Source of the DNA: Kitasatospora aureofaciens
Lineage (GTDB): Bacteria; Actinomycetota; Actinomycetes; Streptomycetales; Streptomycetaceae
Assembly (NCBI GenBank): GCA_000720845.1
Contig: JODU01000001.1
Coordinates: 124,001 to 188,000, forward strand
Length of the DNA: 64,000 nucleotides
Direction of reading: 5' to 3'
Below the pieces are notes generated by a model. That model searched no databases. It was not told the DNA's origin and saw only the letters and a program-made list of their open reading frames with translations. Within the stretch, counting starts at the first letter, position 1. The number at the start of each line of letters is the position of its first letter. Positions 16,716-27,523 of this stretch are shown in pieces. The translations under genes were made by a program, and so were the position numbers.

Positions 16716-17480
16716 GTGGGTCAGCCGGAGATGCAGCCCGAGGGGCCGCCCCAGCACGGAGCGGGCGGTGGTGAAGGGGCGGCCGGGACGCGGCCGGGCG
16801 ACCTGACCGGGCGGGCGTTTCCCCTCGGGGACTGGGCACTGCCCGCAGAGCGGCTGGACGAGCTGTACCGGTGGGTGGAGGGGGGTGCGCTGGACACGGC
16901 GGCCTGGTATCTCGCGGACCGGGTGTGGAAGCGGCGCGGTGCCGTGCTGCTGCGGTGCGGGGCCGCGGTGGGGGCGGCGGCCGGGGCGGCGCTGCCGCTG
17001 CTGGACCTGTCCGGGGCGGTGGGCGGGGTCGCGCCCTGGGGGTATCTGGCGCTGCTGTGGGCGGTGGCGTGCGTGGCGGGTGACCGGTATTTCGGGGTCA
17101 CGGCCGGGTGGATGCGGAACGTGGCCACGGCTCAGGCGGTGCAGCGGCGGCTCCAGGCGCTCCAGTTCGACTGGGCGTCGGAGAGTGTGCGGGAGGTGCT
17201 GGGTCCCGCGGACGGGACGGCGAGCGAGGCGGCGGAGCGGTGCCTGCTGGTGCTGCGGCGGTTCTCGGAGGACGTGACGGAGCTGGTGCGGGCGGAGACG
17301 GCGGACTGGATGGTGTGCTTCCGCCCCGGGCCTGCACCGCTGGGGCCGCACTCGGCGGCGGCGGCCGACGGGCCCCGGCCGGACGGCGGAGGCACGGGTG
17401 CCACCGGCCGCTTCCCGGTCCCTCCGCAGAACGGCACCCGCCCGAACATGCCCCGCCAGCGCCCGCCGGAGCCGCGCTGA
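16716..17480 (+). CDS. SLATT-like two-helix membrane protein
   Basis: The protein has 254 residues from the GTG at 16716, chosen for the AGGGAG site seven bases before it. A Gly/Pro-rich N-terminus is followed by the helical motif ERLDELYRWVEGGALDTAAW and two adjacent membrane segments (about residues 82-103 and 110-130). A cytoplasmic helical part follows (VQRRLQALQFDWASESVREV), then a disordered tail. This is the SLATT architecture proposed to act as a pore-forming effector or signalling sensor. It is divergent from ybaB and convergent with the kinase gene (26 bases between stops). Confidence 0.75.
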   Translation: MGQPEMQPEGPPQHGAGGGEGAAGTRPGDLTGRAFPLGDWALPAERLDELYRWVEGGALDTAAWYLADRVWKRRGAVLLRCGAAVGAAAGAALPLLDLSGAVGGVAPWGYLALLWAVACVAGDRYFGVTAGWMRNVATAQAVQRRLQALQFDWASESVREVLGPADGTASEAAERCLLVLRRFSEDVTELVRAETADWMVCFRPGPAPLGPHSAAAADGPRPDGGGTGATGRFPVPPQNGTRPNMPRQRPPEPR

Positions 17481-17505
17481 CCCCGGGCGGCGGGATCACG
17501 TCCCC

Positions 17506-19728
<2,223 letters not shown>

Positions 19729-19932
19729 GCTGCGCCGCCTTCCCCCCGCACGTGTGCAACAGAGCGAGGATAGTGCGGGGGCGGGCGCGTGGAGGGCGGG
19801 CGTTGTCCACGGTTCCGTAACGGAGCGACCGCGCCGCGTCGGCAACGCGTCGACAACCTGTCGTGGAAAGCCGCCGAGCGCAGACAGGACGCCGATTCCG
19901 TTTCCGCATCGCGGACATCTACCCTCGGCCGC

Positions 19933-21288
19933 ATGACCCCTCAGCCCTCCCCTCAGGCCGGCGCAGCCGTGAAGGCCGCGGACCGCGCGCACGTCTTCCA
20001 CTCCTGGTCAGCACAAGAGCTGATCGACCCGCTCGCCGTCGCCGGCGCCGAGGGGTCCTACTTCTGGGACTACGAAGGCAAGCGCTACCTCGACTTCTCC
20101 AGCGGACTCGTCTACACCAACATCGGCTACCAGCACCCCAAGGTCGTCGCCGCGATCCAGGAGCAGGCGGCGAGGATGACGACGTTCGCGCCCGCGTTCG
20201 CCGTCGAGGCGCGCTCGGAGGCCGCCCGGCTCATCGCCGAGCGCACGCCCGGCGACCTGGACAAGATCTTCTTCACCAACGGCGGCGCCGACGCCGTCGA
20301 GCACGCCCTGCGCATGGCCCGGCTGCACACCGGCCGCCCCAAGGTGCTCTCCGCCTACCGCTCGTACCACGGCGGCACCCAGCAGGCGGTCAACGTCACC
20401 GGCGACCCGCGCCGCTGGGCCTCCGACAGCGGCACGGCCGGGGTGGTGCACTTCTGGGCGCCGTTCCTCTACCGCTCGCGCTTCTACGCCGAGACCGAGG
20501 AGCAGGAGTGCGCGCGGGCGCTGGAGCACCTGGAGACGACGATCGCCTTCGAGGGCCCGGGGACGGTCGCCGCGATCGTCCTGGAGACGATCCCCGGCAC
20601 CGCGGGGATCATGATGCCGCCGGCCGGTTACCTGGCCGGGGTGCGCGAGATCTGCGACAAGTACGGCATCGTGTTCGTGCTCGACGAGGTCATGGCCGGA
20701 TTCGGCCGGACCGGCACCTGGTTCGCCGCCGGACTGTACGACGTCGTACCCGACCTGATGACCTTCGCCAAGGGCGTGAACTCGGGCTACGTGCCGCTGG
20801 GCGGCGTCGCGATCTCCGCCGAGATCGCCGCGACCTTCGCCGAGCGCCCCTACCCCGGCGGACTGACCTACTCCGGGCACCCGCTGGCCTGCGCCGCCGC
20901 CGTCGCCACCATCAACGTCATGGCCGAGGAGGGCGTCGTCGAGCACGCCGCGCGGCTCGGTTCCCAGGTCGTCGAACCGGCGCTGCGGGAGCTGGCCGAG
21001 CGCCACCCGAGCGTGGGCGAGGTGCGCGGCACCGGCATGTTCTGGGCCCTGGAGCTGGTGAGGAACCGGGAGACCCGGGAACCGCTGGTGCCCTACAACG
21101 CGACCGGGCAGGCGGCCACGCCCATGTCCGCGTTCGCCGCCTCCGCCAAGGCGCACGGCCTGTGGCCGTTCGTGAACATGAACCGCACCCATGTGGTCCC
21201 GCCGTGCAACGTCTCCGAGGCGGAGCTGAAGGAGGGCCTGGCGGCCCTGGACAGGGCACTGTCCGTGGCGGACGAGTACACGGAGTAG
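19933..21288 (+). CDS. Class-III PLP-dependent aminotransferase
   Basis: The protein has 451 residues. Family landmarks are the N-terminal YFWDYEGKRYLDFSSGL, the phosphate-binding FTNGGADAVEHALRMAR, SYHGGTQQAVNVTGD, the cofactor Asp in VLDEVMAGFGRTG, and the Schiff-base lysine in TFAKGVNSGYVPLGGV. This is the omega/beta-alanine-pyruvate or taurine-pyruvate type; the exact substrate cannot be read from sequence. An inverted repeat ends the gene and a GntR regulator follows on the same strand 137 bases later, suggesting amine- or amino-acid-responsive control. The ATG at 19933 is just before the conserved start of the fold. Confidence 0.92.
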   Translation: MTPQPSPQAGAAVKAADRAHVFHSWSAQELIDPLAVAGAEGSYFWDYEGKRYLDFSSGLVYTNIGYQHPKVVAAIQEQAARMTTFAPAFAVEARSEAARLIAERTPGDLDKIFFTNGGADAVEHALRMARLHTGRPKVLSAYRSYHGGTQQAVNVTGDPRRWASDSGTAGVVHFWAPFLYRSRFYAETEEQECARALEHLETTIAFEGPGTVAAIVLETIPGTAGIMMPPAGYLAGVREICDKYGIVFVLDEVMAGFGRTGTWFAAGLYDVVPDLMTFAKGVNSGYVPLGGVAISAEIAATFAERPYPGGLTYSGHPLACAAAVATINVMAEEGVVEHAARLGSQVVEPALRELAERHPSVGEVRGTGMFWALELVRNRETREPLVPYNATGQAATPMSAFAASAKAHGLWPFVNMNRTHVVPPCNVSEAELKEGLAALDRALSVADEYTE

Positions 21289-21334
21289 GACCGGGACCGG
21301 CCGGGGCGGGGCAGGGGCCGGAGCGCGTAGGGTT

Positions 21335-21371
21335 GCGTGCTCGTACGCGGTAGACATGTGTACGAGCACGC
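21335..21371. promoter_or_regulatory. Perfect 12-bp inverted repeat (terminator or GntR operator)
   Basis: The arms GCGTGCTCGTAC (21335-21346) and GTACGAGCACGC (21360-21371) are separated by 13 bases. The repeat is 46 bases after the aminotransferase stop and 54 bases before the GntR start. It could be a hairpin terminator, an autoregulatory operator, or both. Confidence 0.65.
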
Positions 21372-21425
21372 CCCCGAGCGGCGCCCCCGGGCGACGCCCC
21401 GAACGCGACGAGGAGACGCCCGCCC

Positions 21426-22127
21426 ATGCCCGGCCCCAGCGGTACCGGTGCCGTCACGCGCAGCACCCTGCGGCAGCAGATCGCCGACGCGCTCCGCGAC
21501 GAGGTGCTGGCCGGGCGGCTCCAGCCGGGGCAGGAGTTCACGGTCAAGGAGATCGCCGAGCAGTACGGCGTCTCCGCGACCCCGGTGCGCGAGGCCCTGG
21601 TCGACCTGTCCGCGCAGGGGCTCCTGGACGCCGACCACCACCGCGGCTTCCGCGTCCACGAGTACTCGGTCGACGACTTCCGCGGCATGATCGAGGCGCG
21701 CAGCCTGGTGACCGACGGGATGTTCCTCTCCCTCGCCGCGGACCTGCCGGGCGGACCCGACCCGGCCGACCCGCGCATCGCCGCCGCCCTCGCCGGGGTC
21801 CGCCGCCGCGGCGAGGAGGCCCAGCGCGCGGCCGCCGCCGGGGACCTGACCGTCCTGATCGGCTACGACCTGCGCTACTGGCGCGAGCTGGCCACCCTCT
21901 TCGGCAACCCCTACCTCTGCGACTTCCTGCACCGGCTGCGCGTGCAGAGCTGGGTGTGCACCGTGCAGCACCTGCGCCGGCTCAGCGAACTGCGCGGCGC
22001 GCTGTGGTGCGGGCACACCGAACTGGTCGACGCCCTGGCCCGGCGCGACGTCCCGGGCGCGCGTGCCCTCGTCGACGCCTACAACGCCCACTCGCTGGCC
22101 CTCATCGAGGGGCTCGCCGCCGGATGA
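21426..22127 (+). CDS. GntR family (FCD-type) transcriptional regulator
   Basis: The protein has 233 residues. The N-terminal winged helix-turn-helix (LRQQIADALRDEVLAGRLQPG, then IAEQYGVSATPVREALVDLS) is canonical GntR. The C-terminal helical domain (IEARSLVTDGMFLSLAAD onwards, ending HTELVDALARRDVPGARALV and AYNAHSLALIEGLAA) is the FCD ligand-binding type. It probably controls the preceding aminotransferase gene and itself, since it lies in the same direction with a 12-bp inverted repeat between. The ATG at 21426 is preceded by GAGGAGACG. Confidence 0.92.
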   Translation: MPGPSGTGAVTRSTLRQQIADALRDEVLAGRLQPGQEFTVKEIAEQYGVSATPVREALVDLSAQGLLDADHHRGFRVHEYSVDDFRGMIEARSLVTDGMFLSLAADLPGGPDPADPRIAAALAGVRRRGEEAQRAAAAGDLTVLIGYDLRYWRELATLFGNPYLCDFLHRLRVQSWVCTVQHLRRLSELRGALWCGHTELVDALARRDVPGARALVDAYNAHSLALIEGLAAG

Positions 22128-22244
22128 CCAACGCCGGACGTGTCGTGGCCCGGCCCCAGATGGGTATGGGACCTGCACGCAGGCGCGCACCTGCGCCCAC
22201 CGACTACGCTGCCGTGACCACCGTGCTGTGTGAGGAGCCCTCTT

Positions 22245-22895
22245 TTGGCCTGTGACCTGTGGCTGGTACCGCTCGTCGACGTCTTGTGCCACACGCCGGA
22301 CAACCCGTTCGCCGAGGAACTCGCGCAGTACGACAAGGTGCTGGCCGAGGCGGGGCTGCCGCCGGTGCCGGTGTACCAGTACATGCCGGGTCTGTCCGGC
22401 GAGGTCGCCCCGGTGGCCGGTTTCGACTACGACGCGCTGCACTTCCTGCGCCGGGCACACCTCCTCCAGGTGTGCGGCCTCCCGGTGACGCCGGTGGACG
22501 AACTGGGCGGTGACTACGAGCAGTTGCTGGAGATGTTCGAGTCGACGGCGCAGCAGTCCCACCTGGTCTGGCACTACGACCACGCGGGCGCCTACGTCCC
22601 GGTCGACTTCCCGCACCCGCTCTCCAGTGACGAACTCCTGGCGGGCGGCGGCCCCTTGGGCTCCTCGCACACCCTGCTGCGGGAGCTGGAGGCCGTCGCC
22701 CCGGCCCTCGGCATCGACCCGGCCAACCCCCCGGCCCCGCCGCGTCCGCCGTCGGCCCCGACGGAGCTGGAGGAGCCGGCGGTGCCCGCGCCGTACGACT
22801 CCAGTCCGTTCGCCCGGGAGCGCCATGTGTGGCTGGGGCTGCACGCGGCGGCCACCCGGAGCCTGGCCCAGGGGTCGATGATCGTCTTCAGCTGA
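22245..22895 (+). CDS. Conserved actinobacterial protein of unknown function
   Basis: The protein has 216 residues with no signal peptide and no recognised domain. The start is a TTG at 22245, chosen because GAGGAG lies seven bases upstream; a GTG at 22230 is the alternative. Features include LACDLWLVPLVDVLCH, a PVYQYMPG segment, a Pro-rich stretch (about residues 160-180) and a C-terminal helix HVWLGLHAAATRSLAQGSM. Codon use is typical. It follows the GntR gene after 117 bases and converges with the next gene within a shared palindrome. Confidence 0.75.
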   Translation: MACDLWLVPLVDVLCHTPDNPFAEELAQYDKVLAEAGLPPVPVYQYMPGLSGEVAPVAGFDYDALHFLRRAHLLQVCGLPVTPVDELGGDYEQLLEMFESTAQQSHLVWHYDHAGAYVPVDFPHPLSSDELLAGGGPLGSSHTLLRELEAVAPALGIDPANPPAPPRPPSAPTELEEPAVPAPYDSSPFARERHVWLGLHAAATRSLAQGSMIVFS

Positions 22896-22910
22896 CCGGC
22901 GCCGGTCAGC
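22891..22910. terminator. Perfect 20-bp palindrome spanning two convergent stop codons
   Basis: GCTGACCGGC is followed immediately by its reverse complement GCCGGTCAGC. Each arm contains the TGA of one of the two converging genes. It may act as a bidirectional terminator, with a loop formed by opening the central GGCGCC. Confidence 0.6.
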
Positions 22911-23196
22911 CGAGCTGGGACAGGCCCTTGCGCAGATCGTCCGCGTTCATGATCGGGGAGACCTCGACCTCGGCGTTCAGCTCGGTGAAGAACGGCTCAC
23001 CGGTGGGCGGCAGTTCGGAGCTGTCCTGCATGTCGAAGACCATCAGCGCCGTCCGCCGGCCGCCGAGGGGGCCGAAGTAGGCGGCCTCCGGCTTGAGGTG
23101 GTCGAGGGTGCGGCTGATCAGCTCGGGCAGCTTCCCGCTGCGGATCGCCTCGTTCGCCTTGTCCGTGTCCAGCGTCGCCTTGAGCAGCACGCGCAT
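22906..23196 (-). CDS. Small conserved protein of unknown function
   Basis: The protein has 96 residues. It shows a beta-alpha-beta pattern (MRVLLKATLDTDKANEAI, ELISRTLDHLKPEAAYFGPL, RRTALMVFDMQDSSELP, FTELNAEVEVSPIM), suggestive of a dimeric alpha/beta-barrel like small monooxygenase-fold proteins. No family can be assigned with certainty. The ATG at 23196 is favoured by an AAGG site eight bases upstream; a GTG at 23205 is possible. It lies 38 bases downstream of a SigJ-like sigma factor gene and may be co-transcribed with it. Confidence 0.75.
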   Translation of the reverse strand: MRVLLKATLDTDKANEAIRSGKLPELISRTLDHLKPEAAYFGPLGGRRTALMVFDMQDSSELPPTGEPFFTELNAEVEVSPIMNADDLRKGLSQLG

Positions 23197-23234
23197 CGCA
23201 CTCACCTTCTCCTGTCGACGCGCCGTGTACCCCT

Positions 23235-24098
23235 TCAGCCTATGCCCGTGATGTCCAGTTCGTTCAGGCGAGCCGGTTCCGCGATCACGTCGATGCCGGT
23301 GATGCGGCCGTCCGCGGCGAAGTCGAACCGGAGCACGACGCGCAGCCTGCCGTTCTCGGCCATCGCCAGGCCCGCCCGGCCGTCCACGAGGACGACGGCG
23401 GTGGCCCTGGCCCGGCCCATCGAGGCCATCGCGCCCCTGGCCACCTGCTCCACACCGCTGACGGCGAAGGGCTCGGGCGTCGGGACGACCGCCGCGTCGG
23501 CGTGCAGCACGACGTCCGGGTGGAGCAGGGCCACCAGCGCGTCGAAGTCGCCGCCGCGGGTGGCCGCCAGGTAGGCGTCGACCGCGCGGCGCCTGCGCGG
23601 CGGATCGGCGTCGGGCGCGGGGACGCCCCGGACCCGGCGGCGGGCGCGGCTGGCCAGCTGGCGGGTGGCGGCGGGGGTCTTGTCGAGCATCGCGGCGATG
23701 TCGTCGAAGGGCACGTCGAACATGTCGTGCAGCACGAACGCGAGCCGCTCGGCGGGGCCGAGGGTGTCCAGGACGATCAGCAGCGCGATGCCGACCTCGT
23801 CGGCGAGCTGCACCTCCTCGGCCGGGTCCGCGGCGGTGCCGGTCACGGCCGGCTGCCTGCGGATCCCGTCGTCCAGCGGATCCTCGCGGCGGGTGTCCCG
23901 GGCGCGGAGCAGGTTGAGGCAGACCCGGGCCACGACCGTGGTGAGCCAGCCCGAGGGATTGTCCACCTCGGAGGTGTCCGCCCGGTCGGCCCGCAGCCAG
24001 GCCTCCTGGAGCGCGTCGTCCGCCTCACTGAGCGAACCGAGGATCCGGTACGCGACCGCCCGCAGCCGGGGCCGGTCCCGCTCGAACTGCCGGGCCAT
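23235..24098 (-). CDS. SigJ-like ECF sigma factor with C-terminal SnoaL-like domain
   Basis: The protein has 287 residues from the ATG at 24098. Region 2 is FERDRPRLRAVAYRILGS with DDALQEAWLR and SGWLTTVVARVCLN. Region 4 is LGPAERLAFVLHDMFDVPF with DDIAAMLDKTPAATRQLASR. A fused SnoaL-like cone domain occupies the last 100 residues (VDAYLAATRGGDFDALVALL to NELDITG). Such fusions autoregulate without a separate anti-sigma factor. The DGGGR motif of ECF41 proteins is replaced here by DAAVVPTPEP, so it belongs to a neighbouring group. A longer start (ATG at 24173) cannot be excluded. Confidence 0.88.
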   Translation of the reverse strand: MARQFERDRPRLRAVAYRILGSLSEADDALQEAWLRADRADTSEVDNPSGWLTTVVARVCLNLLRARDTRREDPLDDGIRRQPAVTGTAADPAEEVQLADEVGIALLIVLDTLGPAERLAFVLHDMFDVPFDDIAAMLDKTPAATRQLASRARRRVRGVPAPDADPPRRRRAVDAYLAATRGGDFDALVALLHPDVVLHADAAVVPTPEPFAVSGVEQVARGAMASMGRARATAVVLVDGRAGLAMAENGRLRVVLRFDFAADGRITGIDVIAEPARLNELDITGIG

Positions 24099-24204
24099 GT
24101 CATCGCGTCGTCCGGGCACCCTACGGCTTCCTTCCGCGTCCACCGGCCCTGGAGGGCGGGCCCCCAAGTCAACCATCCGGCCCACGCGTCCCGGCAAGGG
24201 CCTC

Positions 24205-24402
24205 TCACCGGATCAGCGTGATCCCCGGCGGCCACAGCACCCCGTCGGCCAGCAGCAGCGCCGGTCCCAGGTGGACGGGGCACACCCGCAGCGGCGGACG
24301 CAGGTGCCGGGCGACCTCGAAGCGCGCCGGGTCCCCGCACTCACCGGGCCCGGCCCCGCCGCCGTACGGCCCCCGGCAGGAAGCGGCGTAGCGGTCGGTC
24401 AT
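24205..24402 (-). CDS. Possible small cysteine-containing protein
   Basis: The reading frame has 65 codons from the ATG at 24402 and three cysteines (YAASCRGPYGG, GECGDPARF, LRVCPVHLGPALLLADG). Codon third positions are mostly G/C. The sequence has a plausible beta-hairpin pattern and could bind a metal. It is upstream of, and on the same strand as, the sigma factor gene. No family is recognised and the ribosome site is weak, so it may be spurious. Confidence 0.4.
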   Translation of the reverse strand: MTDRYAASCRGPYGGGAGPGECGDPARFEVARHLRPPLRVCPVHLGPALLLADGVLWPPGITLIR

Positions 24403-24460
24403 GCCCCGATCCGACACCACGGAGCACGCCGCCGCCCGGCGGAGGGGGCCGAACGAAGGG

Positions 24461-24952
24461 CTACAGGGCGGTGGCGGCGTCGTCGAGGCCGATGCACTTG
24501 CGCTGCTGCGGGAGCCACTTCACGGCCGGGTCCAGCGTGGCGAGGATGCCGCCCACCTCCTCGCGCGGACCGGAGTACGTGAACTCCACGGCCGGTGAGC
24601 GGCCGTAGGTCCGCAGGACGCTCACGCCGTCGCGCTTGAGCCGTGCCTCGTCCAGGACCCAGTCGACGCCGTCCGCGGTGACGCAGAGGTTGACGTTGGG
24701 CTGCAGCTCCTCGGCGCCGCAGCGGAACACCGCCTTCTGGCCGCCCCAGGAGGCGACCCCGTCCCCGAGGGCCCAGTCGCGCGAGGCGCCGGGTATGTCG
24801 TCCGGGAGGCGGGAGACGACCTTGTCGCACTTGGGGTCGTCGGCGTGCGGCGCGGCGGAGACCCGGTGGCCGTCGACGTAGAAGAGGCCGCCGGTCACGG
24901 CGACGACCGCCACGGTCAGCCAGATCCACGTCCGGGTGGTGGGCTTCCGCAT
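24461..24952 (-). CDS. DUF3515 family membrane-anchored protein
   Basis: The protein has 163 residues. One N-terminal membrane segment (TWIWLTVAVVAVTGGLFYV, residues 8-26) acts as an uncleaved anchor, followed by an extracytoplasmic domain. The DUF3515 pattern is visible: CDKVVSRLPDDIPG, W-G-G-Q-K-A-V-F-R-C-G, LCVTADGVDWVLDEA and TYGRSPAVEFTYSGP, with four cysteines that could pair. The function of the family is unknown. In this copy the lipobox cysteine of some family members is absent. It lies downstream of purA on the same strand but is separated from it by a strong terminator. Confidence 0.8.
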   Translation of the reverse strand: MRKPTTRTWIWLTVAVVAVTGGLFYVDGHRVSAAPHADDPKCDKVVSRLPDDIPGASRDWALGDGVASWGGQKAVFRCGAEELQPNVNLCVTADGVDWVLDEARLKRDGVSVLRTYGRSPAVEFTYSGPREEVGGILATLDPAVKWLPQQRKCIGLDDAATAL

Positions 24953-25043
24953 GTTCGCTCGCTCCGTGCTGTCCGTCGCTGTACGTCCGCCGGAAGGCTG
25001 TGCGGCTCCGCGGCTGCGGCCAGCGTATCCGCCGTCCGGACGG

Positions 25044-25079
25044 CGACGGCCGGGGCCCCGTGCGGGGTCCCGGCCGTCG
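25044..25079. terminator. Strong hairpin downstream of purA
   Basis: Seventeen-base arms CGACGGCCGGGGCCCCG and CGGGGTCCCGGCCGTCG (a single G-T mismatch) flank a two-base gap. The hairpin starts 28 bases after the purA stop on the minus strand. Confidence 0.85.
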
Positions 25080-25107
25080 GAGAGCGTGCGCGGTGCGCGG
25101 GCGGCTC

Positions 25108-26391
25108 CTACAGGAACGAGTTGATCTCGATCGTCTCGTCCCGGCCCGGGCCGACGCCGATCGCGGAGATCGGGGCGCCGGACATCTCCTCCAGGGCCTT
25201 GACGTACGCCTGGGCGTTCTTCGGCAGGTCGGAGAAGGACTTCGCCTTGGTGATGTCCTCGCTCCAGCCGGGCAGCGTCTCGTAGACCGGCTTCGCGTGG
25301 TGGAAGTCGGACTGCGAGTACGGCAGCTCCTCGACGCGCTTGCCGTCGATCTCGTAGGCCACGCAGACCGGGATCTGCTCCCAGCCGGTGAGGACGTCGA
25401 GCTTGGTGAGGAAGAAGTCGGTGAGGCCGTTGACGCGGGTGGCGTAGCGGGCGATCACCGCGTCGAACCAGCCGCAGCGCCGGTCGCGGCCGGTGGTGAC
25501 ACCGCGCTCGCCGCCGATGCGGCGCAGGGCCTCGCCGTCCTCGTCGAACAGCTCGGTCGGGAAGGGTCCTGCGCCGACGCGGGTCGTGTACGCCTTGAGG
25601 ATGCCGATGACCCGGCTGATCTTCGTCGGACCCACGCCGGCGCCGGTGCAGGCGCCGCCCGCGGTCGGGTTCGACGAGGTGACGAAGGGATACGTGCCGT
25701 GGTCGATGTCCAGGAGCGTGCCCTGGCCGCCCTCGAAGAGGACCACCTTGTCGTCGTCGAGGGCCTGGTTGAGGACCAGGACGGTGTCGGCGACGTACGG
25801 CGCGAGCTTGTCCGCGTAGCCCAGCAGCTCCTCGACGACCTGGCCGGTGGCGATGGCGCGGCGGTTGTAGAGCTTGGTGAGCATCTGGTTCTTGACGTCG
25901 AGCGCCGCCTCGACCTTCTGGGTGAGGATCGACTCGTCGTAGAGGTCCTGGACCCGGATGCCCACGCGGTTGATCTTGTCGGCGTAGGTCGGGCCGATGC
26001 CGCGCCCGGTGGTGCCGATCTTGCGCTTGCCGAGGAAGCGTTCCGTCACCTTGTCGACGGTGACGTTGTACGGCGTGATGATGTGAGCGTTGCCGCTGAT
26101 CAGGAGCTTGGACGTGTCGACGCCGCGCTCGTTCAGCCCGCTCAGCTCGGAGAACAGGACCGACGGGTCGACGACGACGCCGTTACCGATGACCGGCGTG
26201 CAGCCGGGGGAGAGAATCCCGGAAGGGAGCAGGTGGAGGGCGTACTTCTGGTCGCCCACGACTACCGTGTGGCCGGCGTTGTTGCCGCCCTGGTAGCGCA
26301 CCACATAGTCGACGGAGCCACCGAGCAGGTCCGTCGCCTTTCCCTTGCCTTCGTCACCCCACTGAGCACCGAGCAGCACAAGTGCGGGCAC
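25108..26391 (-). CDS. purA: Adenylosuccinate synthetase
   Basis: The protein has 427 residues, the standard bacterial length. The N-terminal GTP-binding motif GAQWGDEGKGKATDLL, the IMP-binding QGGNNAGHTVVV, the signature GRGIGPTYADKINRVGI and the C-terminal GVGPGRDETIEI are intact. It converts IMP and aspartate to adenylosuccinate with GTP. The start is a GTG at 26391 with AAGGGG nine bases upstream. It is divergent from the lipid-kinase-like gene and shares a 185-base promoter region with it. No riboswitch-like structure was recognised upstream. Confidence 0.98.
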   Translation of the reverse strand: MPALVLLGAQWGDEGKGKATDLLGGSVDYVVRYQGGNNAGHTVVVGDQKYALHLLPSGILSPGCTPVIGNGVVVDPSVLFSELSGLNERGVDTSKLLISGNAHIITPYNVTVDKVTERFLGKRKIGTTGRGIGPTYADKINRVGIRVQDLYDESILTQKVEAALDVKNQMLTKLYNRRAIATGQVVEELLGYADKLAPYVADTVLVLNQALDDDKVVLFEGGQGTLLDIDHGTYPFVTSSNPTAGGACTGAGVGPTKISRVIGILKAYTTRVGAGPFPTELFDEDGEALRRIGGERGVTTGRDRRCGWFDAVIARYATRVNGLTDFFLTKLDVLTGWEQIPVCVAYEIDGKRVEELPYSQSDFHHAKPVYETLPGWSEDITKAKSFSDLPKNAQAYVKALEEMSGAPISAIGVGPGRDETIEINSFL

Positions 26392-26576
26392 GCGCGTACA
26401 CCCCTTCCGGGCGGGGCATGTCCATGGTCGAGGGCGTATGCGGTGGGTTTCCGCCACGTACACCGCGACCGTCGTTGGCCGCCAACCGTCGGACCGGGTG
26501 CCCCGGAATAGACGAAGCCCCTGGCGCAACAGCGCAAGGGGCTCTTGCACAAAGATGCTACCCGAGGAAGCGAGGC

Positions 26577-27506
26577 ATGGCCGAGGTGGCGACTTCCGCG
26601 AGCTCTTCCGCGAACCCTTCCGCGAGGTCCGATCAGCTTCTGGTGGTCGTCGATCCGGCCGCCCGACGGCTGGACGGGGAGTCGGTCAGAATCGCGAAGG
26701 ACGTGCTCAGCGCGGGCGCGGCGCATACGAAGGTGTGTCTGCCGGACGGCCCGGAGGAGTTCGCGCGGGCGCTCGGGCGGCGCGGTTCGCGGCGCCCGGT
26801 GGTGATCGGTGACGACGGCGCGCTGCTGCGGACCGTGGCCCTGCTGCACCGGCGGCGGGAGCTGGCGGGCTGTGCGCTGTCCGTGGTGCCGGTGGGGTCG
26901 GCGCTCGGCCTCGCCCGGTCCCTGGGGCTGCCGACGGGGGCGGTGGCGGCGGCGCGGGCCGTGCTCGACGGGGTGGAACGGCGCCTGGACCTGCTCGTCG
27001 ACGACAGCGACGGGGTGGTGTTGGGGGCGGTGGGGATCCCGCCCGCTCCCGTGCCGGTACCGGTGCGGGAGGACACGGGGACGGAGGGCGGCGCGGGCCC
27101 GGAGCCGGCGCCGGGCGGGCCGGGGCCGGTCCGCCCCTGGCTGCGGACCTGTCAGTCGCTGGTCCGGACGCTGGCAACCTCGCGTCCGGCCCGGACCGCC
27201 CTCGCGCCGGGAGCGGCCGGTCCGGCCCGGCTGCGGCTGGAGGTCGACGGGGTGACGCTGGTGGACCTGGACCAGCCCGTGGAGGCGGTGACGGTGATGC
27301 CGGGCGCCGGAGGAGTGGCCCTGGTGGAGGTGAGGCCCCTGTCGGTGGGCGCGCAGGCGGCGCCGCTGACGGCGAGCGGGCGGACGGTGACCGTGTCGGG
27401 GGCGCACTTCCGCTACCGCGCCGACGCGGTGGTGTGCGGGCCGGTGGGGACGCGGACGTGGGTGGCGCGCGAGGGGGCGTGGGGGCTGACGCTGCCGGCG
27501 GGGTAG
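26577..27506 (+). CDS. Diacylglycerol-kinase-like (NAD-kinase fold) protein
   Basis: The protein has 309 residues from the ATG at 26577, which follows a GAGGAAG site. The N-terminal domain has LLVVVDPAARRL, VVIGDDGALLRTVALLHRR and the phosphate-loop-like VVPVGSALGLARSLGLP, a pattern of the DAGK catalytic domain. The usual GGDGT signature is altered to GDDGA, and the glycine-rich PLGTAN loop to PVGSALG. The C-terminal beta domain contains LRLEVDGVTLVDLD and VSGAHFRYRADAVVCGPVG. The altered loop makes true lipid kinase activity uncertain. Confidence 0.75.
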   Translation: MAEVATSASSSANPSARSDQLLVVVDPAARRLDGESVRIAKDVLSAGAAHTKVCLPDGPEEFARALGRRGSRRPVVIGDDGALLRTVALLHRRRELAGCALSVVPVGSALGLARSLGLPTGAVAAARAVLDGVERRLDLLVDDSDGVVLGAVGIPPAPVPVPVREDTGTEGGAGPEPAPGGPGPVRPWLRTCQSLVRTLATSRPARTALAPGAAGPARLRLEVDGVTLVDLDQPVEAVTVMPGAGGVALVEVRPLSVGAQAAPLTASGRTVTVSGAHFRYRADAVVCGPVGTRTWVAREGAWGLTLPAG

Positions 27507-27523
27507 GCGTCGGCGTCGGTGGT

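Noticed and set aside
15684..17480. 598-residue protein covering recR, ybaB and the SLATT-like gene
   Set aside because: The first 344 codons are antisense to recR and ybaB; a GTG with a good ribosome site at 16716 starts the real gene.
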